From Cellulomonas rhizosphaerae (GTDB lineage Bacteria > Actinomycetota > Actinomycetes > Actinomycetales > Cellulomonadaceae), in the NCBI RefSeq assembly GCF_003470205.1, contig NZ_QWKP01000217.1:1-64000 (forward strand): a DNA stretch of 64,000 nucleotides. The letters are read 5' to 3'. The translations under genes and the position numbers were made by a program. Positions 27,051-36,538 of this stretch are shown here, piece by piece. Each line of letters opens with the position of its first letter. The stretch's first letter is position 1. The notes below the pieces were generated by a model. That model had not been told where the DNA came from, searched no databases, and saw only the letters and a list, made by a program, of their open reading frames with translations.

Positions 27051-29528
27051 ATGTTGGCGAGCAGATCCACCAGGACCGGTGGCGCGCGGAGGCTGGTGGC
27101 CGCAGCGGTCGCCGTCGCAGTGGCGGGAGGCGCGGCGGTCGTAGCGGCGACCCCGGCGTCGGCGGCTGTCGAGACGATCAAGAACGCGACGTTCACCTGG
27201 GGGGTGAGCGGCTACGCGCAGGTCGGCATCTTCGGGCCCTGGACGTTCAAGGACCTCTCGGGCAACGCGACGCAGCTCGTCGGCAGCGTGTCCGGCGGGT
27301 CGCAGAGCGAGTACGTCGTGGCGCCGAAGCCCGCGACGTCGATGCCGTTCTCGGACCCGCAGAAGACTCCCAACGCCGTGCGGTTCACCGCGGGCACCGG
27401 CACCGTCGACCCGGCGACGGGAGCCTCGACGCTCTCGTGGACCGGCTCGTACACGGTCAACGCCTACCCGGCGCTGTACAACGCTCCCAACGAGATCTAC
27501 TCCGACCCCAAGCTCACGCTGAACGCGCAGGGCTCGGGCACGCTCTCGTTCCACTTCGAGGTCGGCGCCGGTGTCGACCAGGCTGGGGCCCCGACGCCCG
27601 CGCAGGACCTCGGCCGTGTCGCGCTCGTGAACTTCGCGAACGGCGCCGTCACGGGACTCGACGCGGACGGCTACACCGCGACGCCCGCCTACCAGGGTGT
27701 CGCCGTGACGGTGCCCGAGGGCGAGACCGCCCAGGTCGCCTCGTGCACGACCGACGGCGGCGCGACCGGCTGGTGGGGTTCGTGGAACCCGGCCTTCGTC
27801 AACGCGCTCCCGGCATCCGTCCGCCCGCACTTCTACTCCACGGGCTGCACGGGCAACCAGGACCTCAAGCCGGCACTGCCGGTCGACGTGTCCTTCGAGC
27901 GGTACGCGCCCGCGTCGGTGACCGTCTCCTCGACCGACCTGCAGAGCGACGGCACGACCGAGGTCACGGTGCAGGGCACCGGCTTCGCGCCGGCGCTCGC
28001 GACCGGCACCCGCCCGCCCTTCGCGGGCGTGGCCTCGGGGGCGTACATCGCGTTCGGCCGCTACGCCGACGTGTGGAGGCCGTCGGCCGGTGCGCCCCCG
28101 TCGGCGCGGACCAACCCGGCCGGTGCCAACGGCACCGGCGCGGCCGTCGTCTGGGCCGTGCCCGCCGCGTCCTTCGCCGCGTCGTCGCCCGCCCAGAGCC
28201 CGGCCGCGACGTCATACACCGAGCTGCGCACGGACGGGACGTTCACCGCGAAGATCAAGGTCAACAAGGCCTGGCTCGCCAGCGCGGCCGGCAACTACGG
28301 CATCTACACGTACGCCGGTGGTGGCCCGACGGTGGCGCAGTACGAGACCTTCACGCCGATCACGTTCCACACGGAGTCGGTCACGTTCGGTGCCGACGCC
28401 TCTGCGGTCGTCGGCACCCCGGCGTCGCTGCAGGTCAAGGTGTACGCGGCCGACGGCCAGGTGCCCGCCGGTGAGGTCGAGGTGCGCTCGGGCGCCGACG
28501 TCGTCGGTACCGGCACGCTCTCGGGTGGCAAGGCGACCGTCGCGCTGCCCACCGACTTCGCGGTCGGCGACCACGAGCTGACGGTGAAGTACGCGGGCAG
28601 CGGAGAGGTGCGCCCGTCGCAGGCGACGGCCGTCCTCACGGTCACCGACGCCCCGGTCGTCGAGCCCCCGGCGCCCTCGGCCACCGAGGTCGTCGCGTTC
28701 GACGCCACCGCGACCGCGGGCCGCGCGTTCACGCTCCCCGTCGCGGTCGCCGCTCCCGGCTCGGTCGTCGCCGGTGCGATCACCGTGCGCGACGGCGCGA
28801 AGGTCGTCGGCTCGGCCACCCTCACCGCGGGCCGCGCGAACGTCGCCGTGTCCGCACTGGCCGCGGGCACGCGCTCGCTCACGGTGTCGTTCGTGCCGAC
28901 TGCGTCGACGCTCCTGGCGAGCCACACGACTGTCTCCGTCGCCGTGGCGAAGGCCGCGCCCGCGGTGAAGGTCACGTGGCCGGCGGCCACGCACGGCAAG
29001 GTCGCCACCGCGGCCGTGGCCGTCGCCGCGGCGGGTCTGGTCCCGACCGGCACGGTGCAGGTCTTCGACGGCACGAAGCTCGTGGGCTCGTCGGCCCTGT
29101 CGGCGGGCGCCGCCAAGCTGACGCTGCCGAAGACCTTCACGGCGGGTTCTCACGCCCTGCGGGCGGTCTACTCCGGCGACTCCCAGACGGCGGGCGCGAC
29201 GGTGTCGCGGACGCTCACAGTCGCGACAGCGTCGTCGACGTCGTCGGCCACGCTGTCGTCGTCGGCCGTGAAGGCCGGCGCGCGCGGCAAGGTCACCGTG
29301 ACCGTCGCGGCGACAGGCGCGACCGCGACGGGCAAGGTCGTCGTGACGATCGACCCGCGCGCCAAGGGCGTCAAGAACCGGACGGTGACCGGGACACTCA
29401 ACGCGGGCAAGGTCACCGTGACGCTGCCCAAGCTGGCCAAGGGCGCGTACTCGGTCACGGCCACCTACGCAGGCTCCGCGAACGTGGCGGGCTCGACCGC
29501 GAAGGTGCGCACGCTGACGGTGCGCTGA
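27051..29528 (+). CDS. Secreted HtaA-domain protein with Ig-like repeats
   Basis: An 825-residue exported protein with signal peptide (cleavage after ASA38). The HtaA-type domain (about 40-290) shows FTWGVSGYAQVG, STLSWTGSYTVNAYPALYN, SDPKLTL, GSGTLSFHFE and RVALVNF. A Cys pair (VASCTTDGG, STGCTGN) lies near residues 231-265. An Ig-like module follows (about 300-440: VQGTGFAP, AYIAFGRYADVWRPSAGAPPSAR, GNYGIYTYAGGG), then four Big-type Ig repeats (about 442-825) with the ...LTVKY/LTVSF/LRAVYSG ends. There is no LPXTG and no membrane helix. The last repeat resembles the end of the 990-residue protein at 29824. ATG 27051 follows GAAGGGG, and an iron box lies 38 bases upstream. Confidence 0.82.
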   Translation: MLASRSTRTGGARRLVAAAVAVAVAGGAAVVAATPASAAVETIKNATFTWGVSGYAQVGIFGPWTFKDLSGNATQLVGSVSGGSQSEYVVAPKPATSMPFSDPQKTPNAVRFTAGTGTVDPATGASTLSWTGSYTVNAYPALYNAPNEIYSDPKLTLNAQGSGTLSFHFEVGAGVDQAGAPTPAQDLGRVALVNFANGAVTGLDADGYTATPAYQGVAVTVPEGETAQVASCTTDGGATGWWGSWNPAFVNALPASVRPHFYSTGCTGNQDLKPALPVDVSFERYAPASVTVSSTDLQSDGTTEVTVQGTGFAPALATGTRPPFAGVASGAYIAFGRYADVWRPSAGAPPSARTNPAGANGTGAAVVWAVPAASFAASSPAQSPAATSYTELRTDGTFTAKIKVNKAWLASAAGNYGIYTYAGGGPTVAQYETFTPITFHTESVTFGADASAVVGTPASLQVKVYAADGQVPAGEVEVRSGADVVGTGTLSGGKATVALPTDFAVGDHELTVKYAGSGEVRPSQATAVLTVTDAPVVEPPAPSATEVVAFDATATAGRAFTLPVAVAAPGSVVAGAITVRDGAKVVGSATLTAGRANVAVSALAAGTRSLTVSFVPTASTLLASHTTVSVAVAKAAPAVKVTWPAATHGKVATAAVAVAAAGLVPTGTVQVFDGTKLVGSSALSAGAAKLTLPKTFTAGSHALRAVYSGDSQTAGATVSRTLTVATASSTSSATLSSSAVKAGARGKVTVTVAATGATATGKVVVTIDPRAKGVKNRTVTGTLNAGKVTVTLPKLAKGAYSVTATYAGSANVAGSTAKVRTLTVR

Positions 29529-29543
29529 CGCTCGAGCAAGGCG

Positions 29544-29572
29544 AGGGGCGGCCCGGGGGCGGGCCGCCCCTT
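29544..29572 (+). terminator. Terminator of the haem locus
   Basis: A perfect 11-base stem (AGGGGCGGCCC with complement) and six-base loop, 15 bases after the stop of the 825-residue HtaA gene and ending in TT. The remaining ~250 bases to the next start are less GC-rich than the surroundings. They presumably hold that gene's promoter, but no riboswitch or gene could be recognised there. Confidence 0.8.
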
Positions 29573-29823
29573 CGTCGTGCGCGACCGGTACGCAATGTCG
29601 CAGTTCCGCATGATTATGGGCGACGACGGGTGATTGTCGGTGTTCGGACGGTGCGAGGGGTTTGGCGTACCACTCACGGGTGAAGATCAGCCAATTGGGA
29701 CGCAGATCACACTTCGCTATTCCTCAGGACCTACCCAAATCGGCCTGGGCGGCTCGCAGAACCCCTAATAAGTTGCTCCGCGCTACCGCCCATGACCTTC
29801 GTCCTAGAAAAGGGCCCCACTTC

Positions 29824-32796
29824 ATGCAGAACCCCCGAGCGGCCTCCGGCCGCCGCCGCGCGACAGCTGTCGCCGGCTCGCTGGTCGTCGCGCTCGCCGC
29901 GACGACATTCTCCGCGCTGCCCGCTTCTGCGACCGCCGGTCACACCGTCGTCCTCGGCCTCGCTGACATCGACCGCAGCCAGAGCAGCTCCGACGGCAGC
30001 TCGCACGCCGAGCTGGTCGACCAGGGCCTCCACATCTGGACCGACGAGACCGGCCACCGCAAGGCCGCCGGCTACATCGTGACCGACGTCGCGCTCGAGG
30101 ACGCCGGCGAGCCGGCCCTCCGGTACGAGGCCAAGGCGGGCATCACGCCGGGCTCGCAGCTGGTCGTCGACTTCGACGGCAACGGCTCGCCCGACGGCAT
30201 CCTCGTCGGCGAGTCGGTCTACGGCAACGACTGGTGGGCCTCGAACGGCTCGGCAGCGTTCGTCAAGACCGGCGCCCCGCAGCACGGCGGCGGGTTCGGC
30301 TCGGAGAACCACGGCACGCTCGCCCAGTGGCGCGACGCCTTCCCGTCGGCAGTCGTCACGGCGATCGGCTACTCGCTCGGCTCCGGTGTCACCGGCGACG
30401 GCATCATCCGCTCGCTGTCGCTCGGCGACACGACCTACACGTTCCCGGCCTCGCCCAAGACGGCGCCCTGCGTCGACACGGCGACCTCGGTCTCGAACGA
30501 CGTCAACGTCAACGGCTGGGACTTCTCCGAGTCGCGGACGCTCGGCTCGCACGCGTACGTCGACGGTGGCCTGCACATCGCGACCGTGGGCGACGCCGGC
30601 GGCAACGCCAGCAGCGAGTCGAAGTCGGCCGGCTACAAGGCCACGAACTTCCTGCTGCAGGACGCGGGCGTGCCCTCGGTCGACGTGACCGCGAACTCGG
30701 GCGCCGAGGTCGGCCTCAACCTGACGATCGCGATCGACGGCACCTGGGCCGGCAACCTCGTCTACGAGCCCCTCTTCGGCAAGTTCTGGGGCACCAAGGC
30801 GATCGCCGGTCTCCCGGCCGGTCCGAACCCGAGCTACCAGAAGTCGTACGGGACGCTCGACGAGATCCTCTCGGCGACCTTTGGGCACGAGGTCCGCGTC
30901 GTCGCCGTCGGGTACTCGCTCGGCAGCGGCGCCATCGGCGACGCGACGATCCACTCGATCACCGCGGGCTGCACCACCTACTCCTTCACGACCCAGAAGC
31001 ACGCGACCTCGTACGAGGGCGTCCAGACGCCGCTGCCGGCCACGGACTCGAACACGCGCGGCTGGACGGCCCACGGCGACGTCGAGTACGTCGACGGCGG
31101 CCTGAAGCTCAACGTCCCCGGTGACTGGTCCGAGTCGTGGATCGAGCGCACCTACGACGGCACGCTGGCCTCGCTCGGCGACGTCGTCGACTTCGACGCG
31201 ACGCCCGCGCAGTACGTCGGGATCCGCGTCGAGACCACCCAGGGCGAGATCACCTTCGAGAAGGAGGCCTCGTACGCCGGCAAGTGGTGGAGCACGTCCG
31301 ACTTCGGTGTCGGCGCCGGCATGGGCTACGCGTCCTTCGCCTCGCTCGACGACTACATCACCGCGAACCCGGACGTCCGGGTCACCGGGGTCCGCGTCAG
31401 CTACACGAACCCCCAGGCCGCGTCCGCGGTCGTCACCGGGGTCACCTTCGGCGGCGTGCACTACGTCTTCACGAAGCAGAAGCACGCGACCGTCTACCCG
31501 ACGATCGCCGCCGCTCCGGTCGCGACCGACCTGAACACGCGCGGCTGGACCGCGCACGGTGACGTCTCGTACGTCGCCGGTGGCGTGAAGCTCGCGGTCG
31601 CCGGTGACTGGGCCGAGAGCTGGATCGAGCGCTCGTACTCGGGCACGCTCGCCTCCATCGGCTCGGTCGTCGACTTCGAGGCGACGCCCTCGCAGTACGT
31701 CGGCATCCACCTGACCACCGCCAAGGGCGAGATCACGTTCGAGAAGGACGCCTCGTACGACGGCAAGTGGTGGAGCACGTCCGACTTCGGCGTGGACAGC
31801 TCGTTCTACCGCTCGTTCGCGTCGCTCGACGACTTCGTCACGGCGAACCCGACCCTCCAGGTCACCAAGGTCCGCCTGCTCTACACGAACGGTTCCGCGG
31901 CCTCGACCGTGATCAAGAACGCCACGTTCGGCGGCACGACGTACACGTTCACCCGCGCCGGTACCGCGACGGTCAAGGCCGTGCCCGTCGCTGGCTCGGC
32001 CAACAAGGCCGGCTCGCTGGCTGTCTCGGTCGTCGCTCCTGACGCCGTCGTCTCCGGCACCGTCAAGGTGACCGAGGGCAAGACGGTCCTCGGCACGGCG
32101 ACCCTGGTCGCAGGCAAGGCCACGGTCAAGCTCCTGCCCCTCAAGGCCGGCACCCACACCGTCTCGGTCTCGTTCACCTCCGCGACCACCACGGTCAAGA
32201 ACGCGAGCACCACGGCCAAGATCTTCGTCGCGAAGGCGACGTCGTCGGTCAAGGCGACCTTCGCCAAGAAGCTCACCTACGGCACGTCGTCGTCGGTCTC
32301 GGTCAAGGTCACCGCTGCCAACGGCCTCGCGGCCACCGGCAAGGTCGAGGTCCGCGAGGGCACCAAGGTGCTCAAGTCGGCCACGCTGAAGAAGGGTGCG
32401 GCGAAGATCGCCCTGCCCAAGGCGCTCAAGGTCGGCACGCACAAGCTGACGGTCGTCTACACCGGCACCTCGCAGATCGCCTCGGCGAAGGCGAGCAAGA
32501 CGGTCAAGGTCGCCAAGGCCACATCGAAGGTCTCCTACACGCTCGGCGCCAAGCGCACCGTGGTCGTCAAGGTCTCCGCGACCGGTGTCAAGGTGACCGG
32601 CAAGGTGCAGCTCGTGGTGGACCCGTCCGCCAAGGGCGCCACGACCCTCGTCACGACTGCCACGGTGAAGAACGGCAAGGCGATCATCACCCTGCCGCGC
32701 GTCGTCTACGGCACGTACAAGGTCTCGGTGAAGTACCTCGGCACCAAGGACGTCAAGTCCGCGAAGTCGTCGGCGCAGACGCTGAAGCTGTCCTGA
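29824..32796 (+). CDS. Large secreted beta-repeat protein with Ig-like C-terminus
   Basis: A 990-residue exported protein of unknown function. ATG 29824 has AAAGGG nine bases upstream and begins a signal peptide (cleavage near ASA36). Four related beta-rich modules follow: R1 (~38-212), R2 (~213-391), R3 (~392-552) and R4 (~553-710). All end in a TTYTF/TYSF-like strand and share GYSLGSG or its equivalents. R3 and R4 are near-duplicates (TRGWTAHGDV, SWIER.Y.GTLAS, GEITFEK.ASY.GKWWSTSDFGV). Three Lys-rich Ig-like Big repeats (~712-990) complete it, the last akin to the end of the protein at 27051. No sortase motif or membrane helix is present. The R modules could be carbohydrate- or surface-binding; nothing proves it. 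Confidence 0.75.
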   Translation: MQNPRAASGRRRATAVAGSLVVALAATTFSALPASATAGHTVVLGLADIDRSQSSSDGSSHAELVDQGLHIWTDETGHRKAAGYIVTDVALEDAGEPALRYEAKAGITPGSQLVVDFDGNGSPDGILVGESVYGNDWWASNGSAAFVKTGAPQHGGGFGSENHGTLAQWRDAFPSAVVTAIGYSLGSGVTGDGIIRSLSLGDTTYTFPASPKTAPCVDTATSVSNDVNVNGWDFSESRTLGSHAYVDGGLHIATVGDAGGNASSESKSAGYKATNFLLQDAGVPSVDVTANSGAEVGLNLTIAIDGTWAGNLVYEPLFGKFWGTKAIAGLPAGPNPSYQKSYGTLDEILSATFGHEVRVVAVGYSLGSGAIGDATIHSITAGCTTYSFTTQKHATSYEGVQTPLPATDSNTRGWTAHGDVEYVDGGLKLNVPGDWSESWIERTYDGTLASLGDVVDFDATPAQYVGIRVETTQGEITFEKEASYAGKWWSTSDFGVGAGMGYASFASLDDYITANPDVRVTGVRVSYTNPQAASAVVTGVTFGGVHYVFTKQKHATVYPTIAAAPVATDLNTRGWTAHGDVSYVAGGVKLAVAGDWAESWIERSYSGTLASIGSVVDFEATPSQYVGIHLTTAKGEITFEKDASYDGKWWSTSDFGVDSSFYRSFASLDDFVTANPTLQVTKVRLLYTNGSAASTVIKNATFGGTTYTFTRAGTATVKAVPVAGSANKAGSLAVSVVAPDAVVSGTVKVTEGKTVLGTATLVAGKATVKLLPLKAGTHTVSVSFTSATTTVKNASTTAKIFVAKATSSVKATFAKKLTYGTSSSVSVKVTAANGLAATGKVEVREGTKVLKSATLKKGAAKIALPKALKVGTHKLTVVYTGTSQIASAKASKTVKVAKATSKVSYTLGAKRTVVVKVSATGVKVTGKVQLVVDPSAKGATTLVTTATVKNGKAIITLPRVVYGTYKVSVKYLGTKDVKSAKSSAQTLKLS
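30997..31962 (+). repeat. Intragenic tandem duplication, two 483-base units
   Basis: The R3 (30997-31479) and R4 (31480-31962) modules of the large secreted protein are similar at DNA as well as protein level, each starting at AAGCACGCGACC and 483 bases apart. The register is in frame, so unequal recombination would change module number without a frameshift. Confidence 0.75.
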
Positions 32797-32811
32797 TCAT
32801 CGTCTGACCAG

Positions 32812-32848
32812 AGCGGGGCGGTCCGGGTTCTCCCGGGCCGCCCCGCTT
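32812..32848 (+). terminator. Terminator of the large repeat-protein gene
   Basis: A 16-base stem with one G-T pair (AGCGGGGCGGTCCGGG against CCCGGGCCGCCCCGCT) and a TTCT loop, 15 bases past the stop and followed by TTCGTCGTC. Confidence 0.85.
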
Positions 32849-32952
32849 CGTCGTCCCGGCAGTCCCCAAGGGGCGGACGTCGGCCCTCGCCGGAGACCGC
32901 GGCCCCCTATCCTGTGGCTCAGCCATCGCCCTGATCACCGGAGGTCCCCGTC

Positions 32953-34248
32953 GTGCCCGACAAGCTGAAGATCGCGCTGCTCGGGTGCGGCGTCGTCGGC
33001 ACGCAGGTGGCCCGCCTGCTCACCGAGCAGGCCGACGACCTGGCGTCGCGCGTCGGGACGCCGCTCGAGCTCGTCGGGATCGCCGTGCGCGACCTGTCGG
33101 TCGAGCGCGAGGGCGTGGACCCCGCGCTCCTGACGACCGATGCCGAGGCGCTCGTCGCCGGCGCGGACGTCGTCGTCGAGGTCATGGGCGGCATCGAGCC
33201 CCCGCGCGCGCTCATCCTGCGCGCGATCGAGCACGGCGCGTCCGTCGTGACGGCCAATAAGGCGCTGCTCGCGCAGGACGGCCCGACGCTCTACGCCGCC
33301 GCCGACGCCGCGGGCGTGGACCTGTACTTCGAGGCCGCCGTCGCGGGCGCCATCCCGATCGTCCGCCCCGTGCGCGAGTCGCTCGCGGGCGACACCGTGC
33401 GCCGCGTGCTGGGCATCGTCAACGGCACGACCAACTACGTGCTCGACCGCATGGCCACCGACGGTCTCGACCTCGACCAGGCGGTCAAGGAGGCGCAGGC
33501 GCTCGGCTACGCGGAGGCGGACCCGACGGCCGACGTCGAGGGCTTCGACGCCGCGGCCAAGGCCGCGATCCTCGCGTCGCTCGCGTTCCACACGCGGGTC
33601 TCGATCGACGACGTGCAGCGCGAGGGCATCACCTCGCTGACCGCCGACGACGTCGCGTGGGCTGCCGGCACCGGCCACGTGATCAAGCTCCTGGCGATCG
33701 CCGAGCGCAACACGGGCGATGACGGCACCGAGGGTATCCAGGTGCGCGTGCACCCGGCGCTCGTCCCCGCCGACCACCCGCTGGCCGGCGTGCGCGGCGC
33801 GTTCAACGCGGTGTTCATCGAGGCGGAGGCCGCAGGCGAGCTCATGTTCTACGGGCGCGGCGCGGGCGGTGCCCCGACGGCGTCGGCCGTGCTGGGCGAC
33901 GTCGTCTCCGTGGCCCGCCACCGCGTGCTCGGCGGCCGCGGCCCGGTCGAGTCGTCGTACGCGGACCTGCCCGTGCTGCCCGCCGAGGCCGCCCGCACGC
34001 GCTACCAGGTGCGCCTCGAGGTCGCCGACCAGCCGGGTGTCCTCGCGCAGGTCGCCGCGGTGCTGGCCGAGCACGGCGTCTCCATCGAGGCGGTCCGCCA
34101 GACCCCGGCGCCCGACGAGCACGTCGCGCGCCTGCTCATCACCACGCACGCCGCCAGCGAGCGCGCGCTCGCCGGCACGGTCGAGGCCATCGCGGGCCTC
34201 GACGTCGTGCGCGCCGTGGTGTCCGTCCTGCGAGTCGAGGGAGCCTGA
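32953..34248 (+). CDS. hom: Homoserine dehydrogenase
   Basis: A 431-residue enzyme reducing aspartate semialdehyde to homoserine with NAD(P)H. The N-terminal Rossmann motif is [46 protein letters not shown] and the catalytic region [20 protein letters not shown] follow. The C-terminus (about 350-431) is an ACT domain ([21 protein letters not shown]), the usual site for threonine feedback. GTG 32953 follows GGAGG. A TATCCT at 32908-32913 may be the -10 box. thrC follows with a one-base overlap (TGATG). Confidence 0.96.
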   Translation: MPDKLKIALLGCGVVGTQVARLLTEQADDLASRVGTPLELVGIAVRDLSVEREGVDPALLTTDAEALVAGADVVVEVMGGIEPPRALILRAIEHGASVVTANKALLAQDGPTLYAAADAAGVDLYFEAAVAGAIPIVRPVRESLAGDTVRRVLGIVNGTTNYVLDRMATDGLDLDQAVKEAQALGYAEADPTADVEGFDAAAKAAILASLAFHTRVSIDDVQREGITSLTADDVAWAAGTGHVIKLLAIAERNTGDDGTEGIQVRVHPALVPADHPLAGVRGAFNAVFIEAEAAGELMFYGRGAGGAPTASAVLGDVVSVARHRVLGGRGPVESSYADLPVLPAEAARTRYQVRLEVADQPGVLAQVAAVLAEHGVSIEAVRQTPAPDEHVARLLITTHAASERALAGTVEAIAGLDVVRAVVSVLRVEGA

Positions 34249-35318
34249 TGGCCCACCAGTGGCGCGGCGTCATCGCCGAGTACGCCGACTTCCTGCCCGA
34301 GCACCTCACGACCCACATCGTCACGCTGGGGGAGGGCGGCACGCCGCTCGTGCCCGCGCCGGTGCTGTCCCAGCGGGTCGGCGCCGAGGTCTACGTCAAG
34401 GTCGAGGGCATGAACCCGACCGGGTCGTTCAAGGACCGCGGCATGACGGCGGCGATCTCCGCCGCCGCGGCGCGCGGGGCCAAGGCCGTCGTGTGCGCCT
34501 CGACCGGCAACACCTCGGCCTCTGCGGCCGCCTACGCCACGCGCGCGGGCATGGTCTGCGCGGTGCTGGTGCCCGAGGGCAAGATCGCGATGGGCAAGCT
34601 CAGCCAGGCGGTCGCGCACGGCGCGACGCTGCTGCAGGTCGACGGCAACTTCGACGACTGCCTCGTCGCGGCGCGCAAGCTCGCCGAGGCCTACCCGGTC
34701 GAGCTCGTGAACTCGGTCAACCCCGACCGCATCCAGGGCCAGAAGACGGGCGCGTTCGAGATCGTCGACGCGCTCGGCGACGCGCCCGACATCTTCGTGC
34801 TGCCCGTCGGCAACGCCGGCAACATCACCGCGTACTGGAAGGGCTTCCAGGAGTACGCCCAGGCGGGCCTGGCAACGAGGACGCCGATCGTCTGGGGCTT
34901 CCAGGCCGCCGGCGCCGCGCCCATCGTCCGCGGATTCCCGGTCGACGAGCCCGAGACCATCGCGACCGCGATCCGGATCGGCAACCCCGCCTCGTGGCAG
35001 CAGGCCGAGGACGCGCGCGACACGTCCGGCGGGCTCATCGAGGCCGTCACCGACGAGCAGATCCTCGCGGCGCACCGCGTGCTGTCCGCCGAGGTCGGCG
35101 TCTTCGTCGAGCCCGCGTCCGCAGCCGGCGTCGCGGGGCTGCTGGCCCTGTCCGAGGCCGGCCGCGTGCCCGCGGGCGCGCGCATCGTCATCACGGTCAC
35201 CGGCCACGGCCTCAAGGACCCGCAGTGGGCACTGCGCACGCCCGACGGCGGTGACGTGCAGCCCGTGCGGGTCACCGCGGACGTCGTGTCCATCGCGACC
35301 GCGCTCGGCCTGGACTGA
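34248..35318 (+). CDS. thrC: Threonine synthase
   Basis: A 356-residue fold-type II PLP enzyme converting O-phosphohomoserine to threonine. The PLP lysine is in [11 protein letters not shown] (about residue 62). [15 protein letters not shown], the phosphate-binding glycine loop [14 protein letters not shown] and [13 protein letters not shown] are all present. Length and order fit the short actinobacterial form. It overlaps hom by one base and is followed by thrB after five bases. Confidence 0.96.
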   Translation: MAHQWRGVIAEYADFLPEHLTTHIVTLGEGGTPLVPAPVLSQRVGAEVYVKVEGMNPTGSFKDRGMTAAISAAAARGAKAVVCASTGNTSASAAAYATRAGMVCAVLVPEGKIAMGKLSQAVAHGATLLQVDGNFDDCLVAARKLAEAYPVELVNSVNPDRIQGQKTGAFEIVDALGDAPDIFVLPVGNAGNITAYWKGFQEYAQAGLATRTPIVWGFQAAGAAPIVRGFPVDEPETIATAIRIGNPASWQQAEDARDTSGGLIEAVTDEQILAAHRVLSAEVGVFVEPASAAGVAGLLALSEAGRVPAGARIVITVTGHGLKDPQWALRTPDGGDVQPVRVTADVVSIATALGLD

Positions 35319-35323
35319 TCGGA

Positions 35324-36259
35324 GTGCGGCTCGGTGCGGACCGCGTCCGCGTGCGCGTGCCCGCCACGAGCGCGAACCTCGGTCCCGGCTTCGACGCCCT
35401 CGGCCTGGCCCTGGCGCTGTACGACGACGTCGAGGTCCGCCTGCTCGGCTCGGCGGACGTCGTCGTCGAGGTCACGGGTGAGGGCGCCGGCGACGTGCCC
35501 GACGACGAGCGTCACCTGGTCGTCCAGGCGCTGCGTGCCGCGCTCGACCTGGTCGGCGCACCGCAGGCCGGGCTCCACCTGGTCTGCCACAACCGGATCC
35601 CGCACGGTCGGGGGCTCGGCTCGTCGGCCGCGGCCGTCGTCGCCGGCATCGCCGCCGCGCGCGGGCTCGTGTCCGAGCCCGAGGCGCTGTCCGACGAGGT
35701 CGTGCTCGGCCTGGCCACCCAGATGGAGGGCCACCCGGACAACGCGGCGCCGGCGATCCACGGTGGCGCGACCGTCGCGTGGAGCACGGCCGGGGGAGTC
35801 GGGGCCGCGCCGCTCGTCGTCCACCCCGACGTCGCACCGATCGCGATCGTCCCGGCGACCCGGCTCTCGACCGAGTCCGCGCGCGGCGTCCTGCCGGCCA
35901 CCGTGCCGCACCGTGACGCCGCCTTCCAGGCGGGCCGCGCGGCGCTCCTGGTCGAGGCGCTCGGTCGTCGGCCGGACCTGCTCCTCGACGCAACCGCCGA
36001 CCGGCTCCACCAGGACTACCGCCGCGCGGTGATGCCGCACTCGCTCGCCCTCGTCGACGCGCTGCGCACTGCAGGAGTCGCAGCGGTCGTCTCCGGCGCC
36101 GGGCCGACGGTCCTCGCGCTGGCGCGTCGGACGGCCGCCGGGACGGACGCCGACGAGGCGATCGCGACGGCCTTCGGGCCGACGATGGGTGGCTGGCGCG
36201 TGCTGCCGCTGGCGGTCGACACCGACGGGGTCCAGGTCGCGCGCGTCGCGAACGGGTGA
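35324..36259 (+). CDS. thrB: Homoserine kinase
   Basis: A 311-residue GHMP kinase phosphorylating homoserine for threonine synthase. PATSANLGPGFDALGLAL forms the N-terminal strand, IPHGRGLGSSAAAVVAGI is the ATP phosphate loop, and VVSGAGPTVLAL is the C-terminal GHMP motif. GTG 35324 sits five bases past the thrC stop, with its GGA almost touching the start codon, so translation probably depends on coupling to thrC. Confidence 0.95.
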   Translation: MRLGADRVRVRVPATSANLGPGFDALGLALALYDDVEVRLLGSADVVVEVTGEGAGDVPDDERHLVVQALRAALDLVGAPQAGLHLVCHNRIPHGRGLGSSAAAVVAGIAAARGLVSEPEALSDEVVLGLATQMEGHPDNAAPAIHGGATVAWSTAGGVGAAPLVVHPDVAPIAIVPATRLSTESARGVLPATVPHRDAAFQAGRAALLVEALGRRPDLLLDATADRLHQDYRRAVMPHSLALVDALRTAGVAAVVSGAGPTVLALARRTAAGTDADEAIATAFGPTMGGWRVLPLAVDTDGVQVARVANG

Positions 36260-36538
36260 AGTCCACGCCCTGCGGTCATGGCGGCGGTCGGCCGGGTCGA
36301 CAGTGGTAATATCGGCGCGTTCCCCGGATCGCATCCTCGGCCGCCGTGCCGGGACAGCCCGTCCGGACTCCGCGGAGATCCGGTCACCCGGGAGCACCCC
36401 AGCCCTCGTGCGCAGGACGTCGCTGACGTCGTCGTACGCAGCACGTGCGGCTTCCATCTCCGTCTCGGTCGCTCCGACCGGACACCGGCCGAATCCCGAT
36501 CTCAGGGTCCCGGCCACCGACGAGGGGAAAGGTCCTTC
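36260..36538 (+). promoter_or_regulatory. Long leader/promoter region of rho
   Basis: 279 bases separate thrB from rho. TAATAT at 36307-36312 is the best -10-like hexamer, with no convincing -35 box, and would leave a 5' leader of more than 200 bases. Long leaders serve Rho autoregulation in some bacteria. A reading frame continues upstream of rho here but has no ribosome site, so it is not taken as coding. Confidence 0.3.

Noticed and set aside
29600-29823. Possible riboswitch (c-di-GMP or c-di-AMP type) before the 990-residue protein gene, because of a TTGGGACGCAG stretch
   Set aside because: The remaining conserved segments and pairings of those classes could not be found.
30997-31962. 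Regular repeats considered as CRISPR or insertion-sequence material
   Set aside because: The repeat is long, in frame and encodes duplicated protein modules inside one gene.
36278-36538. Upstream in-frame extension of rho
   Set aside because: No ribosome site, and the translated segment is unlike Rho N-termini. GTG 36539 with AAAGG fits the family.
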